From contig JBHJOF010000118.1 of the NCBI GenBank assembly GCA_050330055.1, forward strand, positions 1 to 7,996: DNA of 7,996 bases. The letters are read 5' to 3'. A program made the position numbers and the translations under genes. The stretch's first letter is position 1, and each line of letters starts with the position of its first letter. The notes under the pieces were generated by a model. That model saw nothing but the letters and a program-made list of their open reading frames with translations, did not search any database and had not been told where the DNA came from. The DNA is from JBHJOF01 sp050330055 (GTDB lineage: Bacteria; Pseudomonadota; Alphaproteobacteria; Kiloniellales; JAKSDN01). Shown here in pieces: positions 1 through 6,009 of this stretch.

Positions 1-62
1 GCCTCCCCCCTTGCGGGGGAGGCCGGCGCGCCGCGCCGGGAGGGGGGCTGGCGCGAAGCGCC
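1..62. repeat. GC-rich palindromic repeat relic (three adjacent hairpins)
   Basis: Three adjacent inverted repeats are visible. The first is GCCTCCCCC/GGGGGAGGC at 1-9 and 15-23 with a 5-nt loop. The second is CCGGCGCG/CGCGCCGG at 23-30 and 32-39. The third is GGCGC-GAA-GCGCC at 50-62. A pyrimidine/purine hairpin followed by a G-run and a CGCGAAGCG hairpin is the same architecture as the right half of the larger repeat at 4841-4888, so this is probably a member or relic of the same intergenic family. It may also act as a terminator for a gene left of the window, but no T-tract follows. Confidence 0.6.
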
Positions 63-115
63 AAAAAGGGGCCTTCCTCTACCTCTCTGCGGACTTCGAA
101 GGTCCCTTGCGGGCC

Positions 116-144
116 TTGCCAGGGCCCGGATCGGCCGCTATAAC
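116..144 (+). promoter_or_regulatory. Candidate sigma70-type promoter for rpmI-rplT-pheST
   Basis: A -35 element TTGCCA (116-121) and a -10 element TATAAC (139-144) are separated by exactly 17 bp. Each differs from consensus at one position. Transcription would start near 150-151, leaving a leader of about 112 nt before the rpmI ATG. It is the best promoter match I found in the window and fits a separate start for this operon. It is inferred from sequence only. Confidence 0.6.
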
Positions 145-147
145 CGC

Positions 148-161
148 CGCCTTCGAAGGCG
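148..161. promoter_or_regulatory. 14-bp perfect palindrome at the start of the rpmI leader
   Basis: CGCCTTCGAAGGCG is perfectly self-complementary and lies just after the predicted -10 box, overlapping the expected transcription start. A second TTCGAA core flanked by GGAC/GTCC lies upstream at 91-105. Further down the leader, CCGGTT (203-208) could pair with AACCGG (233-238). These could be an operator or leader RNA structure. Translation of rpmI-rplT is controlled by L20 binding to leader RNA in some bacteria, but no specific L20-site resemblance could be established here. Confidence 0.3.
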
Positions 162-262
162 AGCGGTCCGGCTGAAGGGCATGCCCAGCCGCTCAGGAAC
201 GCCCGGTTTCCGGCCCCCGGTGGGTAAGGGATAACCGGCCTCTCGGACGAAAGGACAGCGAA

Positions 263-463
263 ATGCCCAAGATGAAGTCGCGGAGCGGCGCCAAGAAGCG
301 CTTCCGCCTCACCGGCACCGGCAAGGTGCGGATGAACCAGGCGGGCAAGCGCCACGGCATGCGCAAGCGCCCCAACAAGATGAAGCGCAACGCGCGCGGC
401 ACCGCCATCATGTCGGCCGCCGACGCGAAGATCGTCAAGCGCTTCCTGCTGCCGAACGGCTAA
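263..463 (+). CDS. rpmI: 50S ribosomal protein L35
   Basis: Encodes a 66-residue, very basic protein of the large ribosomal subunit. It is recognised from the N-terminal MPKMKSRSGAKKRF block, followed by TGTGKVR and an Arg/Lys-rich middle (KRHGMRKRPNKMKR) typical of bL35. The length matches the family. The ATG is preceded by AAAGGA at 250-255 with 7-nt spacing, which fixes the start. It lies 12 nt upstream of rplT, the universal partner gene, and probably shares its transcript from the promoter at 116-144. infC, often the gene before rpmI in other bacteria, is not found in the 262 nt upstream, so here the operon appears to begin with rpmI. Nothing is unusual in the protein. Confidence 0.98.
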   Translation: MPKMKSRSGAKKRFRLTGTGKVRMNQAGKRHGMRKRPNKMKRNARGTAIMSAADAKIVKRFLLPNG

Positions 464-475
464 GGGGGAACCGCC

Positions 476-835
476 ATGGCACGGGTCAAGCGCGGCGTCA
501 CCACCCACGCACGCCACAAGAAGGTGCTGAAGCAGGCCAAGGGCTACCGCGGCCGCAGCAAGAACGCCTACCGTATCGCGCTCGAACGGCTCGAGAAGGG
601 CCTGCAGTATGCCTATCGCGACCGCCGCGCCCGCAAGCGGACCTTCCGTGCGCTCTGGATCCAGCGCATCAACGCCGGCGTCCGCGAGCACGGCATCACC
701 TACTCGCAGTTCATGAACGGCATGAAGCAGGCCGGCATCGAGATCGACCGCAAGGTGCTCTCCGATCTGGCCATTCGTGAGCCGGCCGCCTTTAAGTCGC
801 TGGTCGACCAGGCCCAGGCGGCGCTCAAGGGCTAG
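476..835 (+). CDS. rplT: 50S ribosomal protein L20
   Basis: Encodes a 119-residue bL20, an rRNA-binding protein needed early in 50S assembly and, in several bacteria, a translational repressor of its own operon. The sequence begins MARVKRGVTTHARHKK and continues with KQAKGYRGRSKNAYR, the long basic N-terminal extension. It is followed by the globular part containing RRARKRTFRALWIQRINAG (about residues 51-69) and the C-terminal YSQFMNGMKQAGI block. Length and motifs match the family throughout. The ATG follows a purine-rich AAGGGGGAA at 462-470 that overlaps the rpmI stop region, so the two genes are tightly coupled. pheS begins 96 nt downstream. Confidence 0.98.
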   Translation: MARVKRGVTTHARHKKVLKQAKGYRGRSKNAYRIALERLEKGLQYAYRDRRARKRTFRALWIQRINAGVREHGITYSQFMNGMKQAGIEIDRKVLSDLAIREPAAFKSLVDQAQAALKG

Positions 836-931
836 CCGCCGGCGGGCCGCCCCTCTTCGACGCGGGCGCCCAGACACGGACGCTCGCGGCGAGTCCCCAG
901 GGGCGAGCCGCAGAGACCGGGCAGGGCGTTC

Positions 932-2002
932 ATGGACAAGCTCGACACTCTCGAAAAGGACCTGATGCGCGAGATCGCCGCAGCCGGCGATCTCCAGGCG
1001 CTCGAGGCCACGCGCGTTGCGGCGCTCGGCAAAAAGGGCCGCGTCACCGAGCTGATGAAGACGCTGGGCGGCCTCGACGCCGAGGCGCGCCGCGCCGCCG
1101 GCCAGGCGCTCAACGCCCTCAAGGACCAGGTCGCCCAGGCCATCGAGGCGCGCAAGGCGGCGCTCGCCGCGGCCGCGCTCGACGCGCGGCTGGCCGAGGA
1201 GCGCATCGACGTCTCGCTGCCGGCGCGGCCCTTCGAGGTCGGCCGCATCCACCCGGTCAGCCAGACCATCGAGGAGATGGTGGCGATCTTCGGCGAGATG
1301 GGTTTCTCGGTCGCCGAGGGCCCGCACATCGAGGACGACTGGCACAACTTCGAGGCGCTGAACATTCCAGCCGAGCATCCGGCGCGCCAGGAGATGGACA
1401 CCTTCTACCTGCGCGAGGCGGCCGACGGCACGCGCAAGGTGCTGCGCACGCACACTTCGCCGGTGCAGATCCGCACCATGCAGGTGCAGAAGCCGCCGAT
1501 CCGCATCATCGTGCCGGGCCGCACCTTCCGCGCCGACTACGACGCGACCCACTCGCCCATGTTCCACCAGCTCGAAGGACTGGTGGTCGACGAGACCACG
1601 CACATGGGCCACCTGAAGGGCACGCTGGTCGAATTCTGCCGCGCCATCTTCGCGGTCGACGACCTGCCGGTGCGCTTCCGGCCGAGCTATTTCCCCTTCA
1701 CCGAGCCCTCGGCCGAGGTCGACATCGGCTGCTCGCGCAAGGGCGGCGAGTTGAAGATCGGCGCCGGCGGCGACTGGCTGGAGATCCTCGGCTGCGGCAT
1801 GGTCAATCCCAAGGTGCTGGAGAACTGCGGCATCGATTCGACGCGCTACCAGGGCTACGCCTTCGGTATGGGGATCGAGCGCATCGCCATGCTGAAGTAT
1901 GGCATCCCCGCTCTCCGCACCTTCTACGAGTCCGACCTGCGCTGGCTGCGCCACTACGGCTTCGTGCCGATCGAGGCGCCCAGCCTGGTGCGCGGCTTGT
2001 GA
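932..2002 (+). CDS. pheS: Phenylalanyl-tRNA synthetase alpha subunit
   Basis: Encodes the 356-residue catalytic subunit of the cytosolic alpha2-beta2 enzyme that charges tRNA-Phe. Residues 1-90 form the helical, coiled-coil tRNA-contacting arm. The class II catalytic core follows. RTHTSPVQIRTM is at 172-183, FRADYDATHSPMFHQLEG at 199-216, FPFTEPSAEVDI at 254-265, and motif 3, GYAFGMGIERIAML, at 308-321. Ala310 in GYAFG corresponds to the residue that sets the size of the Phe pocket (Ala294 in E. coli). The length is usual for Alphaproteobacteria. The ATG has only a weak purine stretch upstream (GCAGGG). The 96-nt gap from rplT contains no Phe-rich leader ORF, so no PheM-type attenuator is seen. 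Its partner pheT lies 291 nt downstream, an unusually wide gap filled with repeats. Confidence 0.98.
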   Translation: MDKLDTLEKDLMREIAAAGDLQALEATRVAALGKKGRVTELMKTLGGLDAEARRAAGQALNALKDQVAQAIEARKAALAAAALDARLAEERIDVSLPARPFEVGRIHPVSQTIEEMVAIFGEMGFSVAEGPHIEDDWHNFEALNIPAEHPARQEMDTFYLREAADGTRKVLRTHTSPVQIRTMQVQKPPIRIIVPGRTFRADYDATHSPMFHQLEGLVVDETTHMGHLKGTLVEFCRAIFAVDDLPVRFRPSYFPFTEPSAEVDIGCSRKGGELKIGAGGDWLEILGCGMVNPKVLENCGIDSTRYQGYAFGMGIERIAMLKYGIPALRTFYESDLRWLRHYGFVPIEAPSLVRGL

Positions 2003-2032
2003 GGGCGCCGTCATGGTGATCGATATCGCTTG

Positions 2033-2077
2033 CTCACCCTTCGAGGCGCGTCCCTTCGGGCCGCTCCTCAGGGTGAG
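2033..2077 (-). repeat. REP-like palindromic unit A (long form, minus orientation)
   Basis: Terminal arms CTCACCCT (2033-2040) and AGGGTGAG (2070-2077) pair over 8 bp. Read on the minus strand, the interior begins GAGGAGCGG and ends CTCGA, matching the layout of unit B. It is the first of four related units in the pheS-pheT gap. Confidence 0.8.
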
Positions 2078-2103
2078 GTGTTTTGCTTCAAGGAGCAAAA
2101 CAC
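2078..2103. repeat. Bridging hairpin between repeat units A and B
   Basis: GTGTTTTGCT (2078-2087) and AGCAAAACAC (2094-2103) form a perfect 10-bp stem with a 6-nt loop. Allowing a 2-nt bulge, GAGGTG/CACCTC extends the stem outward into the flanking units, so A, hairpin and B together can fold as one long cruciform or hairpin. The AT-rich core stands out in a GC-rich context. Confidence 0.75.
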
Positions 2104-2104
2104 A

Positions 2105-2148
2105 CCTCATGCTGAGGAGGGCCGACAGGCCCGTCTCGAAGCATGAGG
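2105..2148 (+). repeat. REP-like palindromic unit B (long form, plus orientation)
   Basis: Arms CCTCATGCT (2105-2113) and AGCATGAGG (2140-2148) pair over 9 bp. The interior starts GAGGAG, holds an inner stem GGGCC/GGCCC (2119-2123 and 2128-2132), and ends GTCTCGA. It is the same family as unit A, inverted relative to it, with two compensated base-pair changes in the outer stem. Confidence 0.85.
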
Positions 2149-2176
2149 CCGCCACGTCGGGTGTCGAAAGCGCGAG

Positions 2177-2205
2177 CCTCATGCTTCGACAAGCTCAGCA
2201 TGAGG
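2177..2205 (-). repeat. REP-like palindromic unit C (short form, minus orientation)
   Basis: 29 bp: a 9-bp arm CCTCATGCT (2177-2185), an 11-nt interior and a second arm AGCATGAGG (2197-2205). On the minus strand the interior reads GAGCTTGTCGA, one base different from the interior of unit D. The outer arms match unit B. Confidence 0.85.
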
Positions 2206-2230
2206 AGGGGAGCAAGGCACCGATTCCTCA

Positions 2231-2259
2231 CCTCACCCTGAGCCTGTCGAAGGGTGAGG
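2231..2259 (+). repeat. REP-like palindromic unit D (short form, plus orientation)
   Basis: 29 bp: arm CCTCACCCT (2231-2239), interior GAGCCTGTCGA, arm AGGGTGAGG (2251-2259). It has the same length and interior as unit C but carries the CCC/GGG version of the stem seen in unit A. It ends 34 nt before the pheT start codon. Confidence 0.85.
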
Positions 2260-2293
2260 AGCGCGACGCGGGTGCAGCCCGGGGCAAACGGCC

Positions 2294-4711
2294 ATGAAGT
2301 TCACCCTGTCCTGGCTCAAGGACCACCTGGAGACGGAGGCCTCGCTTCGCGAGATCACCGACCGGCTCACCATGATCGGGCTCGAGCTGGAATCGGTGGA
2401 GGACCGCGCGGCGGCGCTGGCGCCCTTCACAGTCGCCTACGTCAAGGAGGCACGGCCGCATCCGGACGCCGATCGCCTGCGCGTCTGCATCGTCGACACC
2501 GGCAAGGAAGAGGTTCAGGTGGTCTGCGGCGCGCCCAACGCGCGCACCGGCATGAAGGGCGTCTTCGCGCCGGCCGGCAGCCATATCCCCGGCACCGACA
2601 CGGTGCTGAAGCCGGGCGTGATCCGCGGCCAGGCCTCGAACGGCATGCTGGTCTCCGAGCGCGAGATGGGCCTCTCCAACGAGCACGAGGGCATCATCGA
2701 CCTGCCCGAGGACGCGCCGCTCGGCACGCCCTTCGCCAAGCTGCTCGGGCTCGACGACCCGGTGATCGACATCGGAGTCACGCCGAACCGGGCCGACTGC
2801 CTGGGCGTGCACGGCGTCGCCCGCGACCTGGCGGCGGCCGGTCTCGGCACGCTCAAGCCCTTCGACGCGAGCGCTGTGCCGGCCAGCTTCAAGAGTCCCA
2901 TGACCTGGCGTCGCGACCTGCCGCCCGGCCTGGAAGGCGCCTGCCCTTACGTCGCCGGGCGCTATTTCCGCAATGTGCGGAACGGCCCTTCGCCCAAGTG
3001 GCTGCAGGACCGCCTGCGCGCCATCGGCCTCAGGCCGATCTCGGCGCTGGTCGACATCACCAACTACGTGACCTTCGATCTCGGCCGGCCGCTGCACGTC
3101 TTCGATGCCGACAAGGTCAAGGGCGACCTCACCATGCGCATGGCGCGCGACGGCGAGGAGATACTGGCGCTCGACGGCAAGTCCTACACGCTGGACTCGG
3201 GCATGACGGTGATCGCCGACGACAACGGCCCGCACGGCATCGGCGGCGTCATGGGCGGCGAGGAGAGTGGCGTAACCGAGGCGACCACCAACGTGTTCCT
3301 CGAGGTCGCGCTGTTCGACCCCGTGCGCACCGCCGTCACCGGCCGCAAGCTCGGCATCATCTCCGACGCGCGCTATCGCTTCGAGCGCGGCCTCGATCCC
3401 GAATCGGCGCGCTGGGGCGTCGAGGTGGCGGCGCGCCTGATCCTCGAGCTCTGCGGCGGCGAGGCGAGCGAGCCGGTTGCGGCCGGCAGCATCCCCGACT
3501 GGCGCCGTTCCGTCAGCCTGCGCGCTGCGCGGGTCGAGGCGCTCGGCGGCGTCGCCGTGCCGGCGGCCGAGCAGGCGCGCATCCTGACCGCGCTCGGCTT
3601 CAAGGTGGAGAGCGGCAAGAACGACACGCTTACCTGTCAGGTGCCGTCCTGGCGCCGCGACGTCGAGGGCGAGGCTTGCCTGGTCGAGGAGGTGTTGCGC
3701 ATTCACGGCTACGAGCACATCCCGCAGTCGGCGCTCGAGCTCGACACCACGCTGCCGCTGCCGGCGCTCAATATGCGCCAGCGCCGTGTCTCGGCGGCGC
3801 GCACGGCGCTCGCCTGGCGCGGGCTCTACGAGGCAGTCACCTACTCCTTCATGGCGCGCGGCACGGCGGCGCTGTTCGGCGAACTGCCGGACAGTCTGGC
3901 GCTGGCCAACCCGATCTCCAGCGACCTCGACGTCATGCGGCCCTCGGCGCTGCCCAACCTGATCCAGGCGGCGGCGCGCGACGCCGACCGCGGGCTCGGC
4001 GATTCGGCGCTCTTCGAGGTCGGGCCGCACTACCTCGACGACACGCCCGAGGGCCAGCTCCTGGTCGCCGCCGGCCTGCGCAGCGGCCGCCGCGGCCGCC
4101 GTCACTGGGCGGTGCCGCAGCAGCCGGTCGACGCCTTCGATGCCAAGGGCGACGCGCTCGCCGTGCTGACCGCCTGCGATGCGCCGGTCGACAACCTGCA
4201 GGTCACGACTGACGCGCCGGGCTATTACCATCCCGGCCGCTCCGGCGTGCTGCGCCTTGGCCCGAATGTATTGGCTAACTTCGGCGAGCTGCATCCGCGC
4301 GTGCTGCGCGCGCTCGGCCTGAAGGACGTGGCGGTCGCCTTCGAGATCTTCCTGGAGCGCGTGCCGGAGCCCAAGGTGCCCAAGGGCAAGACGAGCGGCA
4401 AGGCCAAGCCGCTGCTGACGCTGTCGCCCTTCCAGCCGGTCGAGCGCGACTTCGCCTTCGTGGTCGACCAGGACGTGCCGGCCGAGAAGCTGATCCGCGC
4501 CGCCAAGGGCGCCGACAAGGCGCTGATCACGTCGGTCGAGGTCTTCGACCTCTACCAGGGCAAGGGCCTGGGCGAGGGCAAGAAGTCGCTCGCCATCGCC
4601 GTCACCCTGCAGCCGACCGAGCGCACCATGACCGACGCCGAGATCGAAGCGGTCTCCGCCAAGATCGTGGCACAGGTCGAGAAGGCCACCGGCGGGACGC
4701 TCAGGGGCTGA
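2294..4711 (+). CDS. pheT: Phenylalanyl-tRNA synthetase beta subunit
   Basis: Encodes an 805-residue protein, the usual bacterial PheT length, that partners PheS. It binds tRNA-Phe and carries the site that hydrolyses mischarged Tyr-tRNA-Phe. Domains in order: an N-terminal segment with MKFTLSWLKDHL; an OB-fold tRNA-binding domain (about 45-150, with HPDADRLRVC and VVCGAPNARTGMKG); the B3/B4 editing domain (about 215-395, with ISALVDITNYV and RPLHVFDADK, His268); B5 (about 400-475); the catalytic-like core; and the C-terminal anticodon-binding FDX-ACB domain (about 709-804, with SPFQPVERDFAFVV and VFDLYQGKGLGEGKKS). A short Lys-rich linker precedes FDX-ACB. The ATG is supported by family alignment, but no convincing Shine-Dalgarno sequence lies upstream, where the repeat array ends 34 nt away. 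Co-transcription with pheS is expected but must cross the repeats. Confidence 0.98.
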   Translation: MKFTLSWLKDHLETEASLREITDRLTMIGLELESVEDRAAALAPFTVAYVKEARPHPDADRLRVCIVDTGKEEVQVVCGAPNARTGMKGVFAPAGSHIPGTDTVLKPGVIRGQASNGMLVSEREMGLSNEHEGIIDLPEDAPLGTPFAKLLGLDDPVIDIGVTPNRADCLGVHGVARDLAAAGLGTLKPFDASAVPASFKSPMTWRRDLPPGLEGACPYVAGRYFRNVRNGPSPKWLQDRLRAIGLRPISALVDITNYVTFDLGRPLHVFDADKVKGDLTMRMARDGEEILALDGKSYTLDSGMTVIADDNGPHGIGGVMGGEESGVTEATTNVFLEVALFDPVRTAVTGRKLGIISDARYRFERGLDPESARWGVEVAARLILELCGGEASEPVAAGSIPDWRRSVSLRAARVEALGGVAVPAAEQARILTALGFKVESGKNDTLTCQVPSWRRDVEGEACLVEEVLRIHGYEHIPQSALELDTTLPLPALNMRQRRVSAARTALAWRGLYEAVTYSFMARGTAALFGELPDSLALANPISSDLDVMRPSALPNLIQAAARDADRGLGDSALFEVGPHYLDDTPEGQLLVAAGLRSGRRGRRHWAVPQQPVDAFDAKGDALAVLTACDAPVDNLQVTTDAPGYYHPGRSGVLRLGPNVLANFGELHPRVLRALGLKDVAVAFEIFLERVPEPKVPKGKTSGKAKPLLTLSPFQPVERDFAFVVDQDVPAEKLIRAAKGADKALITSVEVFDLYQGKGLGEGKKSLAIAVTLQPTERTMTDAEIEAVSAKIVAQVEKATGGTLRG

Positions 4712-4751
4712 TCGGGGCGCGGCTGGCGTCGAATCACCCTTTTCATTTCAC

Positions 4752-4900
4752 CACCCTCACCCTCCCAAGCGTCCTTCGGCCGCTTGGGCCCCTCCCTCTC
4801 CCCTCAAGGGAGAGGGAATTTACAGCGCGACGGTCTGTTCCCCTCTCCCTCGGAGGGGAGAGGGAGGGGCCCAACGCGAAGCGTTGGGAGGGCGAGGGTG
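4752..4900. repeat. Composite palindromic intergenic repeat (four nested hairpins)
   Basis: The outer arms CACCCTCACCCTCCCAAGCG (4752-4771) and the complement of 4881-4900 agree at 17 of 20 positions. Inside are four local hairpins: CCCAAGCG/CGCTTGGG (4764-4788), CCCTCTCCC/GGGAGAGGG (4794-4816), CCCTCTCCC/GGGAGAGGG (4841-4864), and CCCAACGC-GAA-GCGTTGGG (4870-4888). The centre, 4817-4840, is unpaired. The element begins 40 nt after the pheT stop and could terminate or stabilise that transcript, although no T-tract follows. It differs from the four units at 2033-2259 and resembles the relic at 1-62. Confidence 0.8.
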
Positions 4901-5015
4901 AAAGAAGAGTCCTCCTGGGCATTGCATGGTCGCCAACGATTGTCCCAGGCAGCCCGCTTGCGCCCCGATCGTTTGCGTGCTGCAGTAGCGGCAAAAGCGG
5001 GGGGAGAGGCTCGCC
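4901..5015 (+). other. Upstream region of the tail-tube cassette
   Basis: About 115 nt between the composite repeat and the next gene. It contains an inverted repeat CCTGGG (4914-4919)/CCCAGG (4944-4949) and, just before the gene, a strong purine-rich Shine-Dalgarno stretch within 4999-5008. I see no convincing sigma70-type promoter; the nearest candidate (TTGCGC at 4958 with TGCAGT at 4981) is poor. Expression may need an alternative sigma factor or read-through from pheT. Confidence 0.4.
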
Positions 5016-5945
5016 ATGCCGGAGCGTCCAGCACCGGTCAGGCTCGCGTTCGACGCCAAGAAGATCGACGCGCTGCTGCGCGCCGGCGAGGAGATCGCGG
5101 CGCGCGGCGCCGGCTTGCGCGTGGCGCTGGACGGCGCCGATGCGGCCGAACGCGCCCTGGTCGCCGAGCGCCTGGCCAAGGCGCGCGGGCTGAAATTGCA
5201 GCGTATCGACCTGTCGGAGGTCGTCTCGAAAGGCATCGGCGAGACCGAGAAGACCCTGAAGGCGCTCTTCGCACGCGCCGACGCGGCCAAGGCGCTGTTG
5301 TTCTTCGACGAGGCCGACGCCCTCTTCGGCCGGCGCAGCGCGGTGCGCGACTCGCACGACCGCTATGCCAACCTCGAGACCTCCTTCCTGAGCGCGCTGG
5401 GGCGCTACAAGGGCGCGGCGGTGGTGGCGGTCGCGGCCCCGGCGGCCGGCTACGCGGCCTTCGTGCGTACCGCCGATCTGCTGGTCGATTTCCGCCGCAC
5501 CGAATCCGCACCCTCATCCGCCGCCTGGGACGAGCCGCTGCCCAACCTGCACTTCCTGGTGATCGTCGGCGACCTGGAGATCGGCTTCTGCAGCGTCAGC
5601 GGCCTGGGCGATGCGAGCGAGATCCTGCAGGTGCGCGAGGGCGACGAGCCGCGCAGCCGGCGCAAGGTGGCGGGCGAGGCGGAGACGGAAACGCTGGTGC
5701 TGCGCCGCGCGCTCAGCCGCTCCAAGGATCTCTACCACTGGCGCCGCGCCATCCTCGACGGCAAGGACGACCGCCGAACGGTCGAGCTCCTGCAGCTGCC
5801 GGCGCCGGGCGCCAAGCCGGTCAACCGCTGGCGCTTCCTGGACTGCTGGCCCTGCCGCTGGAGCGGGCCGGATTTCGACGCGCTCGAAGGCGGCCTGGCC
5901 TATGAGGAGGTCGAGCTGAGCTACGAGCGCTTCGAGTGGCTGTGA
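5016..5945 (+). CDS. Degenerate AAA+ domain fused to T4 gp19-like tail-tube domain
   Basis: A 309-residue two-domain protein. Residues about 35-160 resemble the AAA+ ATPase of extracellular contractile injection systems (Afp15 type): RIDLSEVVSK (63-72), IGETEK (74-79), Walker B LLFFDEADALFG (94-105, D98/E99), and RDSHDRYANLE (111-121). Walker A is absent: the place expected for GPPGTGKT reads DGADAAERA. The pore-loop aromatic is Gly73, sensor-1 Asn is missing (VVAVAAP), and only Arg151 remains of the usual finger pair. No AAA lid follows. From about 172 a tail-tube domain begins: LPNLHFLVIVGDLEIGFCSVSGL, REGDEPRSRRK, LVLRRALSRSKDLYHWR and WRFLDCWPCRWSGP. It is therefore probably a non-hydrolysing scaffold or adaptor joined to a tube subunit; this role is inferred. 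An in-frame stop at 4986-4988 makes ATG 5016 the first possible start, and a good Shine-Dalgarno supports it. The second tube gene follows 64 nt later. Confidence 0.85.
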   Translation: MPERPAPVRLAFDAKKIDALLRAGEEIAARGAGLRVALDGADAAERALVAERLAKARGLKLQRIDLSEVVSKGIGETEKTLKALFARADAAKALLFFDEADALFGRRSAVRDSHDRYANLETSFLSALGRYKGAAVVAVAAPAAGYAAFVRTADLLVDFRRTESAPSSAAWDEPLPNLHFLVIVGDLEIGFCSVSGLGDASEILQVREGDEPRSRRKVAGEAETETLVLRRALSRSKDLYHWRRAILDGKDDRRTVELLQLPAPGAKPVNRWRFLDCWPCRWSGPDFDALEGGLAYEEVELSYERFEWL

Positions 5946-5997
5946 CGGCGCCCAGCAGATAGGTGAGGCGGGCGGAACGCAATGATTGGGGCGTGAA

Positions 5998-6002
5998 AGG
6001 AG
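5998..6002 (+). promoter_or_regulatory. Shine-Dalgarno that selects the GTG start of the second tube gene
   Basis: AGGAG within AAAGGAGAGG lies 7 nt before GTG 6010. It decides between that start and an in-frame TTG at 5986, which has no comparable site and would put the Shine-Dalgarno inside the coding region. Confidence 0.8.
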
Positions 6003-6009
6003 AGGAACC

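Noticed and set aside
836..931. PheM-like leader peptide and attenuator before pheS
   Set aside because: No short frame with clustered Phe codons and no terminator hairpin with a T-run is present.
2033..2259. CRISPR array
   Set aside because: The units are themselves palindromes in alternating orientation with unequal spacers and two lengths, not direct repeats with uniform spacers.
1899..2297. Open frame from inside pheS through the repeat array as a protein gene
   Set aside because: It starts within pheS in another frame and the rest is translated repeat sequence with no protein-family character. Kept only as a possible coupling frame from ATG 2013.
2254..4212. 652-codon plus-strand frame overlapping pheT
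   Set aside because: It is the alternative frame of pheT, with Arg/Ala/Gly-rich low-complexity composition and no family motifs.
2228..4294. 688-codon minus-strand frame opposite pheT
   Set aside because: It is antisense to an unmistakable pheT. Long antisense frames are expected in GC-rich DNA, and the peptide shows only low-complexity Arg/Ala/His-rich sequence.
4784..5905. 373-codon plus-strand frame over the repeat and the AAA/tube gene
   Set aside because: It begins inside the palindromic repeat and is rich in Arg/Gly/Ala. The other frame holds clear AAA and tube motifs with a proper Shine-Dalgarno.
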